A stretch of 64,000 nucleotides of DNA from Sthenelais limicola (taxonomy: Eukaryota; Annelida; Polychaeta; Phyllodocida; Sigalionidae), in NCBI GenBank assembly GCA_942159475.1, contig OW804095.1:152510808-152574807 (forward strand), given 5' to 3'. Under the pieces are notes generated by a model. That model saw only the letters and a program-made list of their open reading frames with translations. It was not told the origin of the DNA and made no database searches. Shown here piece after piece: positions 22,118 through 33,750 of the stretch (position 1 is the stretch's first letter; every line of letters begins with the position of its first letter). The position numbers and the translations under genes were made by a program.

Positions 22118-22950
22118 GCAGATTCGTTTTTGCATGGCCAACCAAGTCAATTGACTCTTCTCACCTTAAACATGAGTTCTATGAGAAAGTCATTTGTAAC
22201 GTGGGAGTACCAGAAGTGCTCCATAGCGATAATGGGCCCTGTTTCAAAAGCTTAGAATTCGCAGAATTTTGTAAATCGATGGGAATTAAACAGGTTTTTG
22301 GCAGCGGATACAACCCAGCTTGCCAAGGTTTAGTGGAAAAAGCGAATGGAGTGATAGTGGAACACCTGAAAGCTTTTGTCTCAGCTAATCAACGAGATTG
22401 GGATAAATACCTAAATTCGGTAGTTTTTGCATTAAATAATACCGACTCATATAGCCTCGGTTACAGCCCTTTTATTCTAGCAACCGGCAGACTAGCAAGA
22501 AGCCCGCCAGACGCAGCTTTAGCTGGACCAAATACCCCAAGAACGGTTTTAGAATCGTTAACAAATATAGTTAAGGTCCAGAAACAAGCAGCGTTAAAAG
22601 CTAGCAGAAATCTGGAAAATTCCCAGAAAAATGCCAAAGAAAGGTACGACCAAAAGGTTAACACAAAAGAGTTGAGCCCAGGGACTATTGTCTATGTAAA
22701 AATACATCGTTTGTTGGACCCAAGCACCAGCAAAAAGCTTCAGAAAAGCTATGCCGGACCATTTTTAATTACAGCTAACAAAAGCCCCACTTCCCTCATG
22801 TTAAGAAATCTGAGAGAAAACAAAGACGTACCAAGGCCGGTACACATAGCCCACGTAAAACCGTTAAACCCAGACTTAAATAGGGATTTACTAAATAACC
22901 CTAACATAAATAATTCGGAAGAAGAATGGGAAAGCTTGCAGGAGGCTTAG
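22114..22950 (+). pseudogene. pol: integrase C-terminal part, separated by a frameshift
   Basis: Continuation of integrase. Residue 39 (SDNG) is the second catalytic aspartate, and 35 residues lie between it and the catalytic glutamate at 75 (GLVEKANG), giving the D,D-35-E spacing. A long basic helical stretch follows, then a GPY/F module (YAGPFLI at about 212-218) with HIAHVKPLNPD; there is no chromodomain. The ATG at 22114 is internal to the protein, and the frame break with the preceding ORF removes catalytic continuity. The last ~20 codons are acidic and end at TAG 22948-22950. Confidence 0.92.
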
Positions 22951-23267
22951 ACGTCTAAATCGCCAGTGTGGGTTCTTAGAATGTTTTCACAAGAATAAAG
23001 CCTTTTCTTCACATGTCCAAACGGCCGACAGACATGACAAGAGTCGCACAAGCCGCGCGACAAGCTTGTGAGGCCACACCTAAATTATCTAAAAAGCCAA
23101 GGCTTGGCCAATTATGAACCAAGAAAGCTTTATCGAATAAAATTGTTGTTTCTAGGTGGATGCTGAAAAATATTTAAGCACGGGGAAAAGCTTTAGACCC
23201 TCACTTGCAAAAGATATTTCGAAGTAGACACTTGAGCCATATTCCACAAACTTTTCTATCTGCTACC
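22951..23267 (+). other. pol-orf92 interval
   Basis: Non-coding. AATAAA sites lie near 22994 and 23138, and a TATTTAA box near 23171 sits about 100 bp before orf92, so an internal promoter is conceivable. No splice junction could be fixed. Confidence 0.45.
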
Positions 23268-23546
23268 ATGGCCATCACTACAGCCCAGAGGAATCTTTCA
23301 GAACAGGAGAAGGAAGAAATTCTCTTGGAGGCTATCACTAAGAATTTTGTGGAAAACTATTGGTATAATATTAAGGATAATACCCAGGCTACCAAAACAC
23401 CCGCCTCAGACCCATCAGTTTGGTTAGGCGAAGATTGGGACACTGAATTGGCCGAAACAAATGATAAAAAAGGATTTGCACTATCATTACCGGTAGTGGA
23501 GGACTGTGCTTTGCTGAAAGACTCACACAAGATTAAGATCATCTAG
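23268..23546 (+). CDS. orf92, small acidic accessory protein of unknown function
   Basis: An ATG at 23268 (context ACCATGG, strong) opens 92 codons. The product is acidic and probably soluble: a helical N-terminal segment (about 8-35, rich in E, K and Q), a T/P-rich linker, WLGEDWDTELAE, and a lysine-rich end. No membrane span or cysteine-rich region. It lies between pol and env, where some retroviruses and errantiviruses carry accessory ORFs, and is kept open in both copies (truncated at the 5' end in copy A). I recognise no family; a role in expression or assembly would be guesswork. Confidence 0.6.
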   Translation: MAITTAQRNLSEQEKEEILLEAITKNFVENYWYNIKDNTQATKTPASDPSVWLGEDWDTELAETNDKKGFALSLPVVEDCALLKDSHKIKII

Positions 23547-24314
23547 GATTCTGACGTAAGCCCAATACCCATTTGTTCATTCTTTCAAGTTGCTTTACCC
23601 TTGTTGTTTCACTCAGGAAACTTGTCCATACCGCTTTTTATTTTAACAAAGACAGGTAGAAACAAGTTCCTATTTCTGTTTAGCTAGCCTTTTTAAGGAC
23701 TCTTTATTACTAACACTATTAGCTTTATTTAAATTCCTTGCTGAGGGAACAAATAAACGTTCTCCAAAAGCCTAAGGAATTACCTTTTCGGAGATTACCC
23801 AAAGGGGGGGAGATAAAAGAATTAAAGCGGGACTAGGACGCCAACTAAGCCCCATTGTCTTACAAAAGCGTCCCCACGCTGACGCTCACAAAAGCCAAGT
23901 TATAGCCTTTTCATGTTTAAATAATTACCAACCAACAGCTGGAAATACCCTTGCCTATAGGATTAGTACAGTGAGCCTGGACTACTATTACATGTAGCAG
24001 GTGGCCGGCGAGAAGCTTGTACACAAAAGATAAAGTATGCAAACAGGATTTTAGGGAGGTTGCGTGGGTACTTACACTTGCGAGGGGGTGGTGTCACCAT
24101 AAGTTAGCTAGGCCTTTACACCTAGGACTAACGCTTAAAGAGGCGCGAACCACTACCATTGGTCGCCCCACTTGGTCAAGCCACACCCCTACATAGGTCA
24201 ATTCTGACGAGGGGAGACGCTAACCCTAAGTACAGCACTTCCATCTTAGAAGCGTAGCTAGTAAGAGCTGCACCTGACTTTGGCATCTGGAATCAAATAC
24301 AAACTTCTACCAAC
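23547..24314 (+). other. orf92-env interval, copy B
   Basis: Non-coding. Same content as 12533-13286 plus a 14-bp insertion near 24113-24126. The polypurine tract is at 23801-23813. Confidence 0.7.
23801..23813 (+). promoter_or_regulatory. internal polypurine tract, copy B
   Basis: AAAGGGGGGGAGA, identical to 12787-12799. Confidence 0.35.
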
Positions 24315-26949
24315 ATGGACAAATTCACCATATTTTGGTGGTAAGTAAATTTTCCTAACGGCGCACACTGTTTTGAATGTATTTTGCATCGGATTATTCA
24401 ATGATTAGCAAGATTCCCAGTTGTTCGGTTGATGGACTTTAGAACTTTATTCAAAATACTTTTCTATTCCGTTCAGGGTTTTACTGACGGTATACACCGT
24501 CCACTCAGAAGAAATCCTTAGGCAGAACTATGGCATTGTGTTCAAAAGATTGAGGCACAAACTGGATACTAGAACCAATATTCAATTCATCAAAATACAA
24601 ATCCCCTTAACGGTTCCGAAACCTTGCCCTATAGACGAGCCATTTGAATCGGCCCTAGACTACTATAACCGTTTCTACGCCGACTTGGCGGGTTTGCAAG
24701 CAATAGTGGGGGAAGCCAATAATAAAACTTACGGTAGAATTTCCGCCCTGTTAGAAGGGTTCAATGTTAAAGACGCAAGAGCTAAACGGAGAGGATTTCA
24801 GTTTATAGGCAATATGTTGAACAGAGCAGTAGGAACAGCCACTGAGCCAGAATTCGAAGTAATTACTTCAGACATGAATGATCTTATCGACACTATGAGA
24901 AAAACTAAGTTAGATGATATTAAACGGGACCGCATACTAAGAGCTAATGCAATCAATGCCCATTTGGTAGCCAAATCACTAAATTCTCTAAGAGCAGAAG
25001 CGGTAGACGATTTTGAAAACTTAGACAACGATCTAGTTAAAATCGTAAACGATTTGGACGATAAATTCAATTTTTCTAGTAAGAACTTCGCCAGTACAAT
25101 TGCAGCAAGCGAACAACTAGCCAACGTGGCCTCCCAGTTACAGTATAGACAGGGGGCCCTCGTGTTGCTTAATACCCTCGACTCTGTGGCAGATTCTTAT
25201 CTTCCACTGTCGGTATTATCAAAAGAAAAGCTAGAAAAAGCGGTAGAAAGATTGACCATTAACATCAGAAAACATTCTACCAACGCTGTACCTCTAGGAT
25301 CTTATTATGAATGGAGAAGATCGCTAGAGTCTACTTTTCACGATAACTTGTTGACAATTCAGATCGCGATTAAATATTCCTATGCGCCGAACAGATATAC
25401 AATTTACAGACCAGTAATTTTCCCTATCCCTATACATGCTCATTTACACGATCCTTACGGGTACACCTTGTTACAGGAAGGTGATAATCAACTGTTAGCC
25501 CTAAGCGACGATAAGCAGTATTTTATAGAAATGGATAGAGATGTGCAGGAAATTTGTAAACTTGATTATTCGAGCCATTTTTGTACTAAGAATATTATGG
25601 AATCGTCTGTTCAGAAACCTACATGTCTGATTTCTCTGTTCGCAGGGAACAATGTTGCTATTATGAAGCTATGCCATTTCAAAAGTTTTTTGACCCTTGC
25701 TATTCCTCAGACTCACATACCTTTGGAAAATGATAAGCATATACTGATTAACAGAGGCGATACAGGTATGGTCTCATGTAGAGGACAGCCTAGTAAAACC
25801 TTGAAATTGTCAGTTTTTTCAGTCGTATCACTACCATGTGGATGTGAAATCCAACTAAGATATGCTAATATAGCGGCTAAAACGTTTGGATGTGAGGAGG
25901 ATAAATTTACTTTAGCAGTAAAAGCAGGTTTCAATTTACCAGTGGCAATAGCATTTAAACTGAATATTGGAGAACTTGAAGCTAGTTCCATGCATAACCA
26001 AGTCATTCAATTAGACCTTCCTACAGGAGCAGAATTGAGAAAAGCTTTTGAAAAAGTGCCGGACGAAATTCTTGATGGCGGCCTAAATGTAATCCAAATG
26101 GCTAATGAATTATTGAATGACGATACTAAGCAGTTATCAAAATGGAAAAAGCTTCACCTGACCTACGATCACTTGAATACAATTTCACCGATCGTATGGA
26201 CATCTCTTATTATGTCTACGTTAGCTTTAGCAGTGGCATTGACCATTTTAATTAAATTAAACAGGTATTTTGGCTTTCTCTGCATGCTTCCCCAAGCCCA
26301 CTCTCTCAACCTGACGCGCCTGAAGTTGGAACCATACCGGATCCACGACTTCGACAGAGAACCAGCGTTGGAGGTCAGGGAGAGCAAGATGCCCAGGTTT
26401 CGGATCGAGGAAATGGACCACACAGACTGGGCCACCATCATCTTGGCAGTGATAGTGGCATTTTTCATTCTTAAACTTATTTGGAAGCACTGCGGTTGCA
26501 TTAGGCACCGTATGCTGAAATGTTGCCTGTGTAGAGCCTGTTGCACCTCCGAGGAAGGTTGCCCCGATTGTGCGTGGCTTACCTTGAAGTTCCAGTGGAA
26601 AGACGATGCACTCTCCATTTGGTTGCAGCAGATAGCTTACGAGGTGAACTGTATCACTGGAACCAGAGCCCCAATCCTCCTCGCCAAGAAGCTCGAATCG
26701 AACTGGTGTCGGGCTAATACCCTCAACCTTAGCTGGAAGGGGCGTTTTGTCCTCAGATGCTGGGGTGTAAACAAGAAGTTTGAGGTAAAAGAGGAGGTTA
26801 AGGTCGGCAGAAAGGAATCTGCAGTGGTAGAGAAGATTATTAACAATCCTTGCACCGCAATCGTACTGGTGCTAGTATATCCGAATGGAGAAAGAGTGCA
26901 GGTCGAGTGGTTAATGCAGGATCTAAACTACCAGGACTTCGACCAGTAG
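24315..26949 (+). CDS. env: envelope fusion glycoprotein, copy B (spliced)
   Basis: Second full env, with the same layout and residue numbers as copy A. The signal-peptide exon starts with the ATG at 24315 and its donor GTAAGT is at 24341. The acceptor AG is at 24475-24476, and the open 803-codon frame is numbered from 24538 to the stop at 26947-26949. The cleavage site RAKRR, fusion peptide, heptad region, two hydrophobic spans and cysteine cluster are all kept. It differs from copy A at 12 residues: 130, 250, 255 and 509 in the first 582, and 583, 692, 695, 716, 730, 736, 764 and 793 in the last 221. This copy sits in its natural place, between orf92 and the 3' LTR, and would be made from a spliced subgenomic mRNA. 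Confidence 0.87.
24341..24476 (+). other. env intron 1, copy B
   Basis: The GTAAGT donor and TTCAG acceptor are identical to copy A; same 136-bp length and frame effect. Confidence 0.75.
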
Positions 26950-27314
26950 GTTATATTGCTATTGTTTTTACAAGCCCTTTTAGTGTTTAGTGATCTACTC
27001 TCTCAAACCTTATTCTACTTCTCGACGCTATGTACTAACAATTACTCCTGTCTCTTACAATATAATTTAGAAAAGGATTTTTCTTTTACTAAAATCCGAG
27101 CCATCCGCGTGTTTTAATTTTTACCTTATGTCATTTCATGTCGAATTATTTTTTAACTATTATTACCGCTTACTCCTTGCTGACAATTCATAATATTGGG
27201 ATTTCCCTTAAAACCTGTTAATCAGTTATGTATAAAAAAATGAAACAAACTGTTACTCACCATTTCTTGGAAGTAGTGACCAACCTATATTTTCCTCCTG
27301 TGTTTCGTCATTAG

Positions 27315-27390
27315 GGTTACCCTCTCGGACGACGAGCTGAAGCCAGACGCGCCCACCTTGCCGCTGGAGTTGCCTCAGTATGCCTTGTGA
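27315..27390 (+). CDS. alternative terminal exon of env, copy B
   Basis: Same acidic 24-codon exon as in copy A. The intron would run 26946-27314, starting in the GTAGGT that overlaps the env stop. Reading frame and stop (27388-27390) are conserved. Confidence 0.5.
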
Positions 27391-28852
27391 AGTCGTCAGG
27401 ATCCCTAACATATGAACTTAAACTCTAGGAACTTTTCGAGAAAACAACAAATTTAATCCTACGAACTTTTAGTAATTTTTTCAAAATGGCGTCAACCCGG
27501 CGACAGCCAGTATTTTTAGTCGTCATACGGAAGACTCTATAATTACTAAGTATATTAGGTCTATAGCAACTTTTACTTTTCTCACTTGTATATATTGTGT
27601 ATTACATTAACATTTGAACTGTATAAAATATGTTCCTACCTGGATAAACGTCCATTTGTAGCGTGTGACAGCTCCAGTCCACGTGTGATCAGTTCCCGGA
27701 AGCCGGTGTCGCCGTAGAGTGGCAGCGGCAGGAACCACGTAGTTGTAGTTTAGATTTTTTCTCTTTAACGCCAGATGGCGAGAGAGGGAAAACCTACCTT
27801 GCCGCCTAGGCACTGTACTGTGCCGAAGGGATAGATAAAGTTATATTTGGATTTATGTTGTTTGATGTGCGAACGGTGTATGTGTTTTATTTTTGTGAAA
27901 AGAGTAACAACCAAGTTAAGGCGGAGGACTTAGCCTGTATCTAGGGATTAGGGATCGGGGTGAATATAGCAGGGACTCTTATTCCAATCACGGGTTGTAG
28001 TTCTGGCAGTAGGATATAACAATCACTCTTCTCCGATACAGTGAGCTGAAGCTTGACGTTGGTTTTTGTTGATATAACAATACTCTTTCCATAAGGTCGT
28101 GACGCGATGTTTACCGTCCGGCGTCGCAGTGTCTTCTGTGTTAACTGCGCAGTTCGCCACTATTTATATTTTTGTAGGTGTACGGTACAAAACTTTTAGC
28201 CGGTGGCGCCATCTAGTTTCACTGTTTGGACCGCCCTATTGGCAATTTAGCATAGAGATTTTTTGTTGCCTAGATTTTCATTTGTTTGCACCGTACTACT
28301 GCGGTTTTGCATGTTAAAACCGTTTCCTTATGTGTTCATGTCCGAAAAAGCGCAGCTATTGCCATGTTTCGGCCATGAAGTCTTAGTTTTCATATTTTTT
28401 TGTTTGAACGATTGTATTTTTGACGGTATTGTCCTCTATTTTTTAATTTTCTTTGATTAAAACCTTCTTTAGGCCCATTTGCGAAAATTTGGGGAGGCGT
28501 ATCGAGGTCTCAACCGTTCAAATTGATATTTTGTGATATGTTTTACCCACGTATAGATGTGTAATACGCCATTTGTACCTAAAAATCAACGTTCGATTGA
28601 TTTCTCATATCCTATTCGTTTTTGAGGTTTTAGGTTACTCGCGCAGTAGCGCGTGCCTAAAGATTTGTATAGATTAGACATTTAGATATATTTTAGTCAC
28701 GTGACCCAGATTCTGGAGTCGCGCGTGAGTCGCTGTAGACCAGCGAGCCCGATCGGTTACCGCCGCGCAGTTTGGCAACGCAAACTGTACCAGCGTTAAC
28801 ATTTCTCATGATTTATAAAATAAAATATTATGTTCTTTATTAACTGTCTTCT
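27391..28852 (+). other. long 3' untranslated region of the retroelement
   Basis: From the terminal exon to the LTR-proximal hairpin there is about 1.46 kb with no convincing ORF; frames of 72 and 65 codons at 28099-28317 and 28263-28460 show no domain. Part is GC-rich (about 28690-28790). The first ~530 bp are shared with copy A; the rest is single-copy here. A 3'UTR this long is unusual for gypsy elements and could hide structured RNA or another small gene. Confidence 0.6.
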
Positions 28853-28874
28853 AGATCAAACTAATGTTTGATCT
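28853..28874 (+). other. hairpin directly upstream of the polypurine tract
   Basis: Perfect 9-bp arms (AGATCAAAC, 28853-28861, and its complement at 28866-28874) with a TAAT loop. Confidence 0.8.
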
Positions 28875-28891
28875 GGAAAGAGAGGAGGGAG
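28875..28891 (+). promoter_or_regulatory. polypurine tract for plus-strand priming
   Basis: Seventeen consecutive purines (GGAAAGAGAGGAGGGAG), three bases from the proposed LTR start: the standard position of a 3' PPT. Confidence 0.75.
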
Positions 28892-28894
28892 CTA

Positions 28895-29135
28895 TGCTAT
28901 GTATAGGTTTACTACTACTTTATTTTATGCCTTTATTATATATTACTCTTGTATATTGACATGTATGTATGTATTGGGTAGTAACCCCCCTCTCACCTAG
29001 TGACAGGCCTGCGTGCCCAGTCACGTGGGTGACCCCCGCGTCACCCACCAACGCAGTCTAATAAACATTATCAGTCTTATAATAGCCATTGCTGTGAACG
29101 GACCTTCTTATTCCATCGCTCCCTATAACATAACA
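28895..29135 (+). repeat. 3' long terminal repeat, 241 bp
   Basis: Begins TGCTATGTATAGG and ends CCCTATAACATAACA, an imperfect terminal inverted repeat with TG...CA ends. It contains a TATA-like stretch (28936-28945), a CACGTG box (29022-29027), a small hairpin (GGGTGAC...GTCACCC, 29027-29046) and a polyadenylation signal AATAAA (29060-29065). It follows a polypurine tract. No second copy is present in the window, so the exact ends rest on these signals; no target-site duplication can be tested. Confidence 0.7.
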
Positions 29136-29600
29136 ATTACATGACAAAAAGGTGACGTTAAAATGTTATTTTAGAGATGTATAATCCATATCCATGCTCA
29201 TTCAAAGGTTTTATAGAAAAATCATGTTTGAAGGATAATTCTTTATTCAAAGTTGGTAAACATGATGTCTCCAAAGTAAGGAATGGGAATAAGTGAAGTA
29301 GATCAGTGAAGAAGATGGCATGAAGCAGTTTATGAATTGTGTTAGAAGGATTGAGGTGATAGGAGGGGCTCTGGAAAGAAATGTTCTTTCCTCCTTCAGG
29401 AAAATTAATTATGTGGATGTATGAAGCACTTACACTCAGTTTATTTTGTATTAATGGTATCCAAAGCCTTCAGTGCAAAATGAATTTTGATTTGCCACTG
29501 TTTTTGAAGAGAAGATCATCTTTTATTCAAGACACATATCAAGGTTCAAAAGAGAAGATATGCAATGCAATAAATGGAAAATACATTCAATGTTTTTCTA
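29136..29600. other. no feature seen
   Basis: AT-rich flank right of the LTR. A 74-codon plus frame at 29381-29605 shows no domain. Confidence 0.4.
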
Positions 29601-29920
29601 GCTAGGATATCAGTATTACTACTTTAATTAACTTGTTAGGGTGGGAGAATGTTGAGGTAGAGTAATGGAGAATGTTTGTAGCTAGGATATCAGTATTACT
29701 ACTTTAATTAACTTGTTAGGGTGGGAGAATGTTGAGGTAGAGTAATGGAGAATGTTTGTAGCTAGGACATCAGTGTTACTACTTTAATTAACTTGTTAGG
29801 GAGGGAGAATGTTGAGGTAGAGTAATGGAGAATGTTTGTAGCTAGGATATCAGTGTTACTACTTTAATTAACTTGTTAGGGTGGGAGAATGTTGAGGTAG
29901 AGTAATGGAGAATGTTTCTA
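29601..29920. repeat. 80-bp minisatellite, 4 copies
   Basis: Units start GCTAGGATATCAGT at 29601, 29681, 29761 and 29841. The last ends at about 29920 with one or two changes per unit. Confidence 0.95.
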
Positions 29921-31290
29921 GGTTGAGGGAAGGCTGAACAGAAACACACTTATGGGGGGTTTTCTGCCAAATATAAAAATAGGGGAAATTTATATTCTAA
30001 AAGATATAACTGGTAATAATCAAACAATTATGAAAATAAATGTGTGTTTGTATTAACTGAGATTGCACTTAAATCACAAGTCTACTCTATCTCTGAGTAT
30101 ATTTGGTTGGCCAGCATGTACAAGATTCCGGACAGGCTTATACATGCTTTCTGTTTTCCAACATGTCTTCAATTGGGTATTTCCAGCATTGTCTGCTGAT
30201 CATGATTCATACGCACAGGGGGTCTATTCATGTGGAGCGGTGGTTGTTTTAGGAAATGTACATGCAATTGGCAGCTTTACACATTGATTTGGCTAAAGAA
30301 GAATAATACTTCATAGAATTAATACATGCAATGCAATACATCATTAGCCATGGAGACTGAAGGCTATTCTTTATAATTTATTTACTTAATATAGAGCACA
30401 ACTTCAGACAGTTTCATTGATCTTGTAGATGGTAATGCTATATGTACACAGCACACAGTACTTTGCAGTTGGGATTTATGAGTTTGTAGATCTCTTGGAG
30501 AAGTATTTATAATTATAATTAAATACTTAATTAATAGGTAGGGGGATGTATGTGCCTACATGGCCCATTCAGTTATATAGGGTCGATTCTCATGAAATGG
30601 TTCCAAATGAGAAAATGTTATTTTTTACTAGTTTTCTTCAATTAGATCTTTCCTATGTGGTCATGCCTCATAATTAATGGTTCTATGCTATTGGACTCTT
30701 TATTCTAAACAAATGCGTACCCACTTTACCATACCTACGATGACTATTTTGGAAATTAGAGCATTAAATATGCTGGAAATAACCTTTCAGACCAATATAT
30801 TGAATATATCACCCTGAAAATTGATTAAGATTACATGGAAATATCTATTTATTCATTCATATGTGCCAACACGCTCAAGTAGCATAATGCATAACAAAAA
30901 TATGCACTAAAATCTGATATTAAATTCATAGAGGAAGACAGAAATTATTTTGGCCATCACCGTCCGTGACACCAATAACATGAGGTGGTTTGACAAAATA
31001 TCATGCAAAAAATGATTTCTGAATGCTGGATGAAAGATGGACACATGGGTGCATTGAAACAGGAAGAAAAAATTTGATCACGCTTTCGAATTATTCAAAA
31101 GATCTATGTTTCCAAAGTGGGCAAGTTTTTTTCGGTCACCGTCCATGACTGCTCCCGTCACCATCCATGACGGTACTTTTTCTTTGTTTTTCCCAATGAT
31201 CCCATGCGTGTAGGTTTGTTTTCAATATACAATTCGAAAGGGCTTGGTTTCTTCTTTAAAATCATGTAAAATGATAATCATTTTATTTTT
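29921..31290. other. intergenic, scattered repeat motifs
   Basis: No gene seen. Segment 30538-30610 (CAGTTATATAGGGTCGATTC, TCTCATGAAATGGTTCCAA) matches 35495-35575 in mixed orientation. The motif CACCRTCCRTGAC occurs near 30960, 31138 and 31162. Confidence 0.5.
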
Positions 31291-31503
31291 CTATAAATGA
31301 ATGACATGACAACGAATATCTGTATGACCATCACCATCCGTGATGCAATATATTTTAGGGTATACTTAGGGAAAAAGGTATAGAATCCCTGAAACTGCAT
31401 TTCTTATGTATGGAAATTGTTGGGAGTATACCCTAAAATATATTGCATCACGGATGGTGATGGTCATACAGATATTCGTTGTCATTTCATTCATTTGATT
31501 CTA
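31291..31503. repeat. foldback element with ~73-77-bp arms
   Basis: Arms 31291-31363 and 31427-31503 are reverse complements (ATGACAACGAATATCTGTAT through TTTTAGGGTATAC) with a 63-bp loop. The CACCATCCGTGATG motif lies within the arms. Confidence 0.9.
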
Positions 31504-33750
31504 TACCTTTTTCCGCCAGTGCGTTTCCCCTGCACCCTTTCGCTCCACATGCCTTTCTCTGCTAAAGTGGAGTCAGAAGGAATGTACCTATTTCCGCCAC
31601 ACCTAGACTTGTTTGTGCGTTTTCGCTCCACCCCACTCCACTGAGCTGTGTGTTGTGCACTGCTCAATGGAGCCTGTCAATACAACCCCCGTCAGTTTGA
31701 CGCGTTATTTCGCGGAAAGAATTGCTCTACATGTTTCGGCATCTATCTAAAAAACTATTCAAGATTTTTCAAAAAGAAAAACTGTTTTACATAGCTACAT
31801 ATGTCCTCTCGACACTTAGAAGGTAGCATTATTATAGCACTATTTCTTCTGCCGTTTTTCTTGATCGTCGCACGGCACTATATAACATATTTCTATGGCG
31901 CTAAACACCTTCCGCCGAAATATTTGGTCTAAATGTTCCGGCTTGTATCCCACGAACTATCCAAGATTTTGTTTTTTAAAAAAATGTTCTACATAGCTAC
32001 ATATGTCCACTCAAAGCTGTAAAGGTGACATTATTATAGACCTATTTCTCCTACCTTTTTTCCTGATCGTCGCACAGACACTATGAAATTGACAAAGATG
32101 AATATGAATATATAATGAATATATGTACCAAATTCAAGACAGTGTATTACATATCCAATTCATAGGTGTAGACATACATATCTTTCATGGGAGCTTCTCC
32201 GATATGTAAACTGCATGTTATTCAAAAAAAACCTGTGGAAAGTTTTAAATAAACAATGGTGAACAATTACATGTTTTTGGCCCCTAGAAATAAAAGTTCT
32301 GATCACATATATGTACCCCCCAAGGCGTGTTCACTGGCATTGGTCCCTTGTCTTTATCTCTCATAATTAATAACTAAGTTATAGCACTGAACACACAAAG
32401 CGGACACTTCATTAGAAACAACCATATATATATGTAGTCAATTCTATTTTTTTGGCGTCCAGTTTGGTGAAAAATGGCCGTTAATGTTTTATCAGGAAAA
32501 TAGATGTTTTGAAGGGTTTTTGTGCATAAATTGGTAAGGTTATCTCTTGGCATTAACTGAGCTATAGGAGATGGGACAAATGAAGCCCAAAGTATGTATA
32601 CCATGCATATGCCATGTGATTTATTCAAAGTTTTGCTAATTTTACTAAATCAGTCTATTCATATCTTGTTTTCTTTTTCATAATAATTATGATAAACATA
32701 TCATTGTCTCAGAGTCACAGATATTTGATTAAATTAATTTTAGACAATAACTATGGATTCGAAATCAGGGTGTTTTTTCCTGTAAATCATAGTATTTGGA
32801 GTATATGTTACAAAGTTGCAATTAACTTTACCATATAAATGACACATACTTATTGCCCTGTTTTCTCTTGTAGTTGATTGTGTCTGACATATTTTGTCAA
32901 ATTTGAGGAGAAATTCATAGAATTTTTCAATACTTTATAAGCGCCTAACCTAATGCATATGCATGGTATAACACATGAGAAAAACATGGGCCTTACAGTT
33001 TAATTAAGTACAAACAGCAGTGGGTTTCTTTTATTATAATATATAACTCTATGGATAACAATTTAGTGTGATCCCTTTATCTGATTTTCTATCAAATACA
33101 AGGACTAGATATGTTTTTCCAATGGGCATTTCTCTTTCATTCTAGGCATACACATGGTATGCATATTCAGGCACATATATGGGATGTGTATTTTCGTTGG
33201 AAACACGTGTGAAGCATATAAGAGTCATATTTGAACATGGCACTTTCAAGAAAAAATTTAGATCGACTTATTGCATTAGAAGTAGTTTTAATAAATATAA
33301 ATTCCCAATAGTTATGGCCTTAAAGACGTGCCGTGAGTATGCCACTCTATACAATGTATTCTACACAACATACAATAGCAAGTCAGTCATGCTCTTTTAA
33401 ATGGCCTGGATGTGATAAAAAGTAATTTGGTTCTTAAAAAATCTTTGATAGGAATTTGTTCAATCGAATGTTATTGCCCAGTGCATCTTAATGATAATCT
33501 CTACTAGACTAAGTTATATTATAAAATGGGTGACATTAAATAGGAAAAAGACCACTTATAGAAGTTATGATTGTCTTCACTTAAAGCGGCTAGGACATCT
33601 TAACATTTATTTCTATTGTTTATGAATATTATGAAGTCCAATTGTCTTGTAACTGCCAATTGTCTTATAATTGCATACGCATGGTATATATGCATACTCA
33701 TGGCTTGTTTCTGATGATCGTGATAATTATTTTAAATGTGTTTTGGCAAC
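31504..33750. other. intergenic, no gene recognised
   Basis: A C-rich stretch with repeated CGCTCCAC / TTTCCGCC words lies at 31513-31645. The rest is AT-rich. Copies of a GCATACGCATGGTATGC-like palindromic word appear from about 32950 on. Confidence 0.45.

Noticed and set aside
28099..28460. Two small ORFs in the retroelement 3'UTR
   Set aside because: No motif, no copy in block A to test conservation, and they overlap in different frames.
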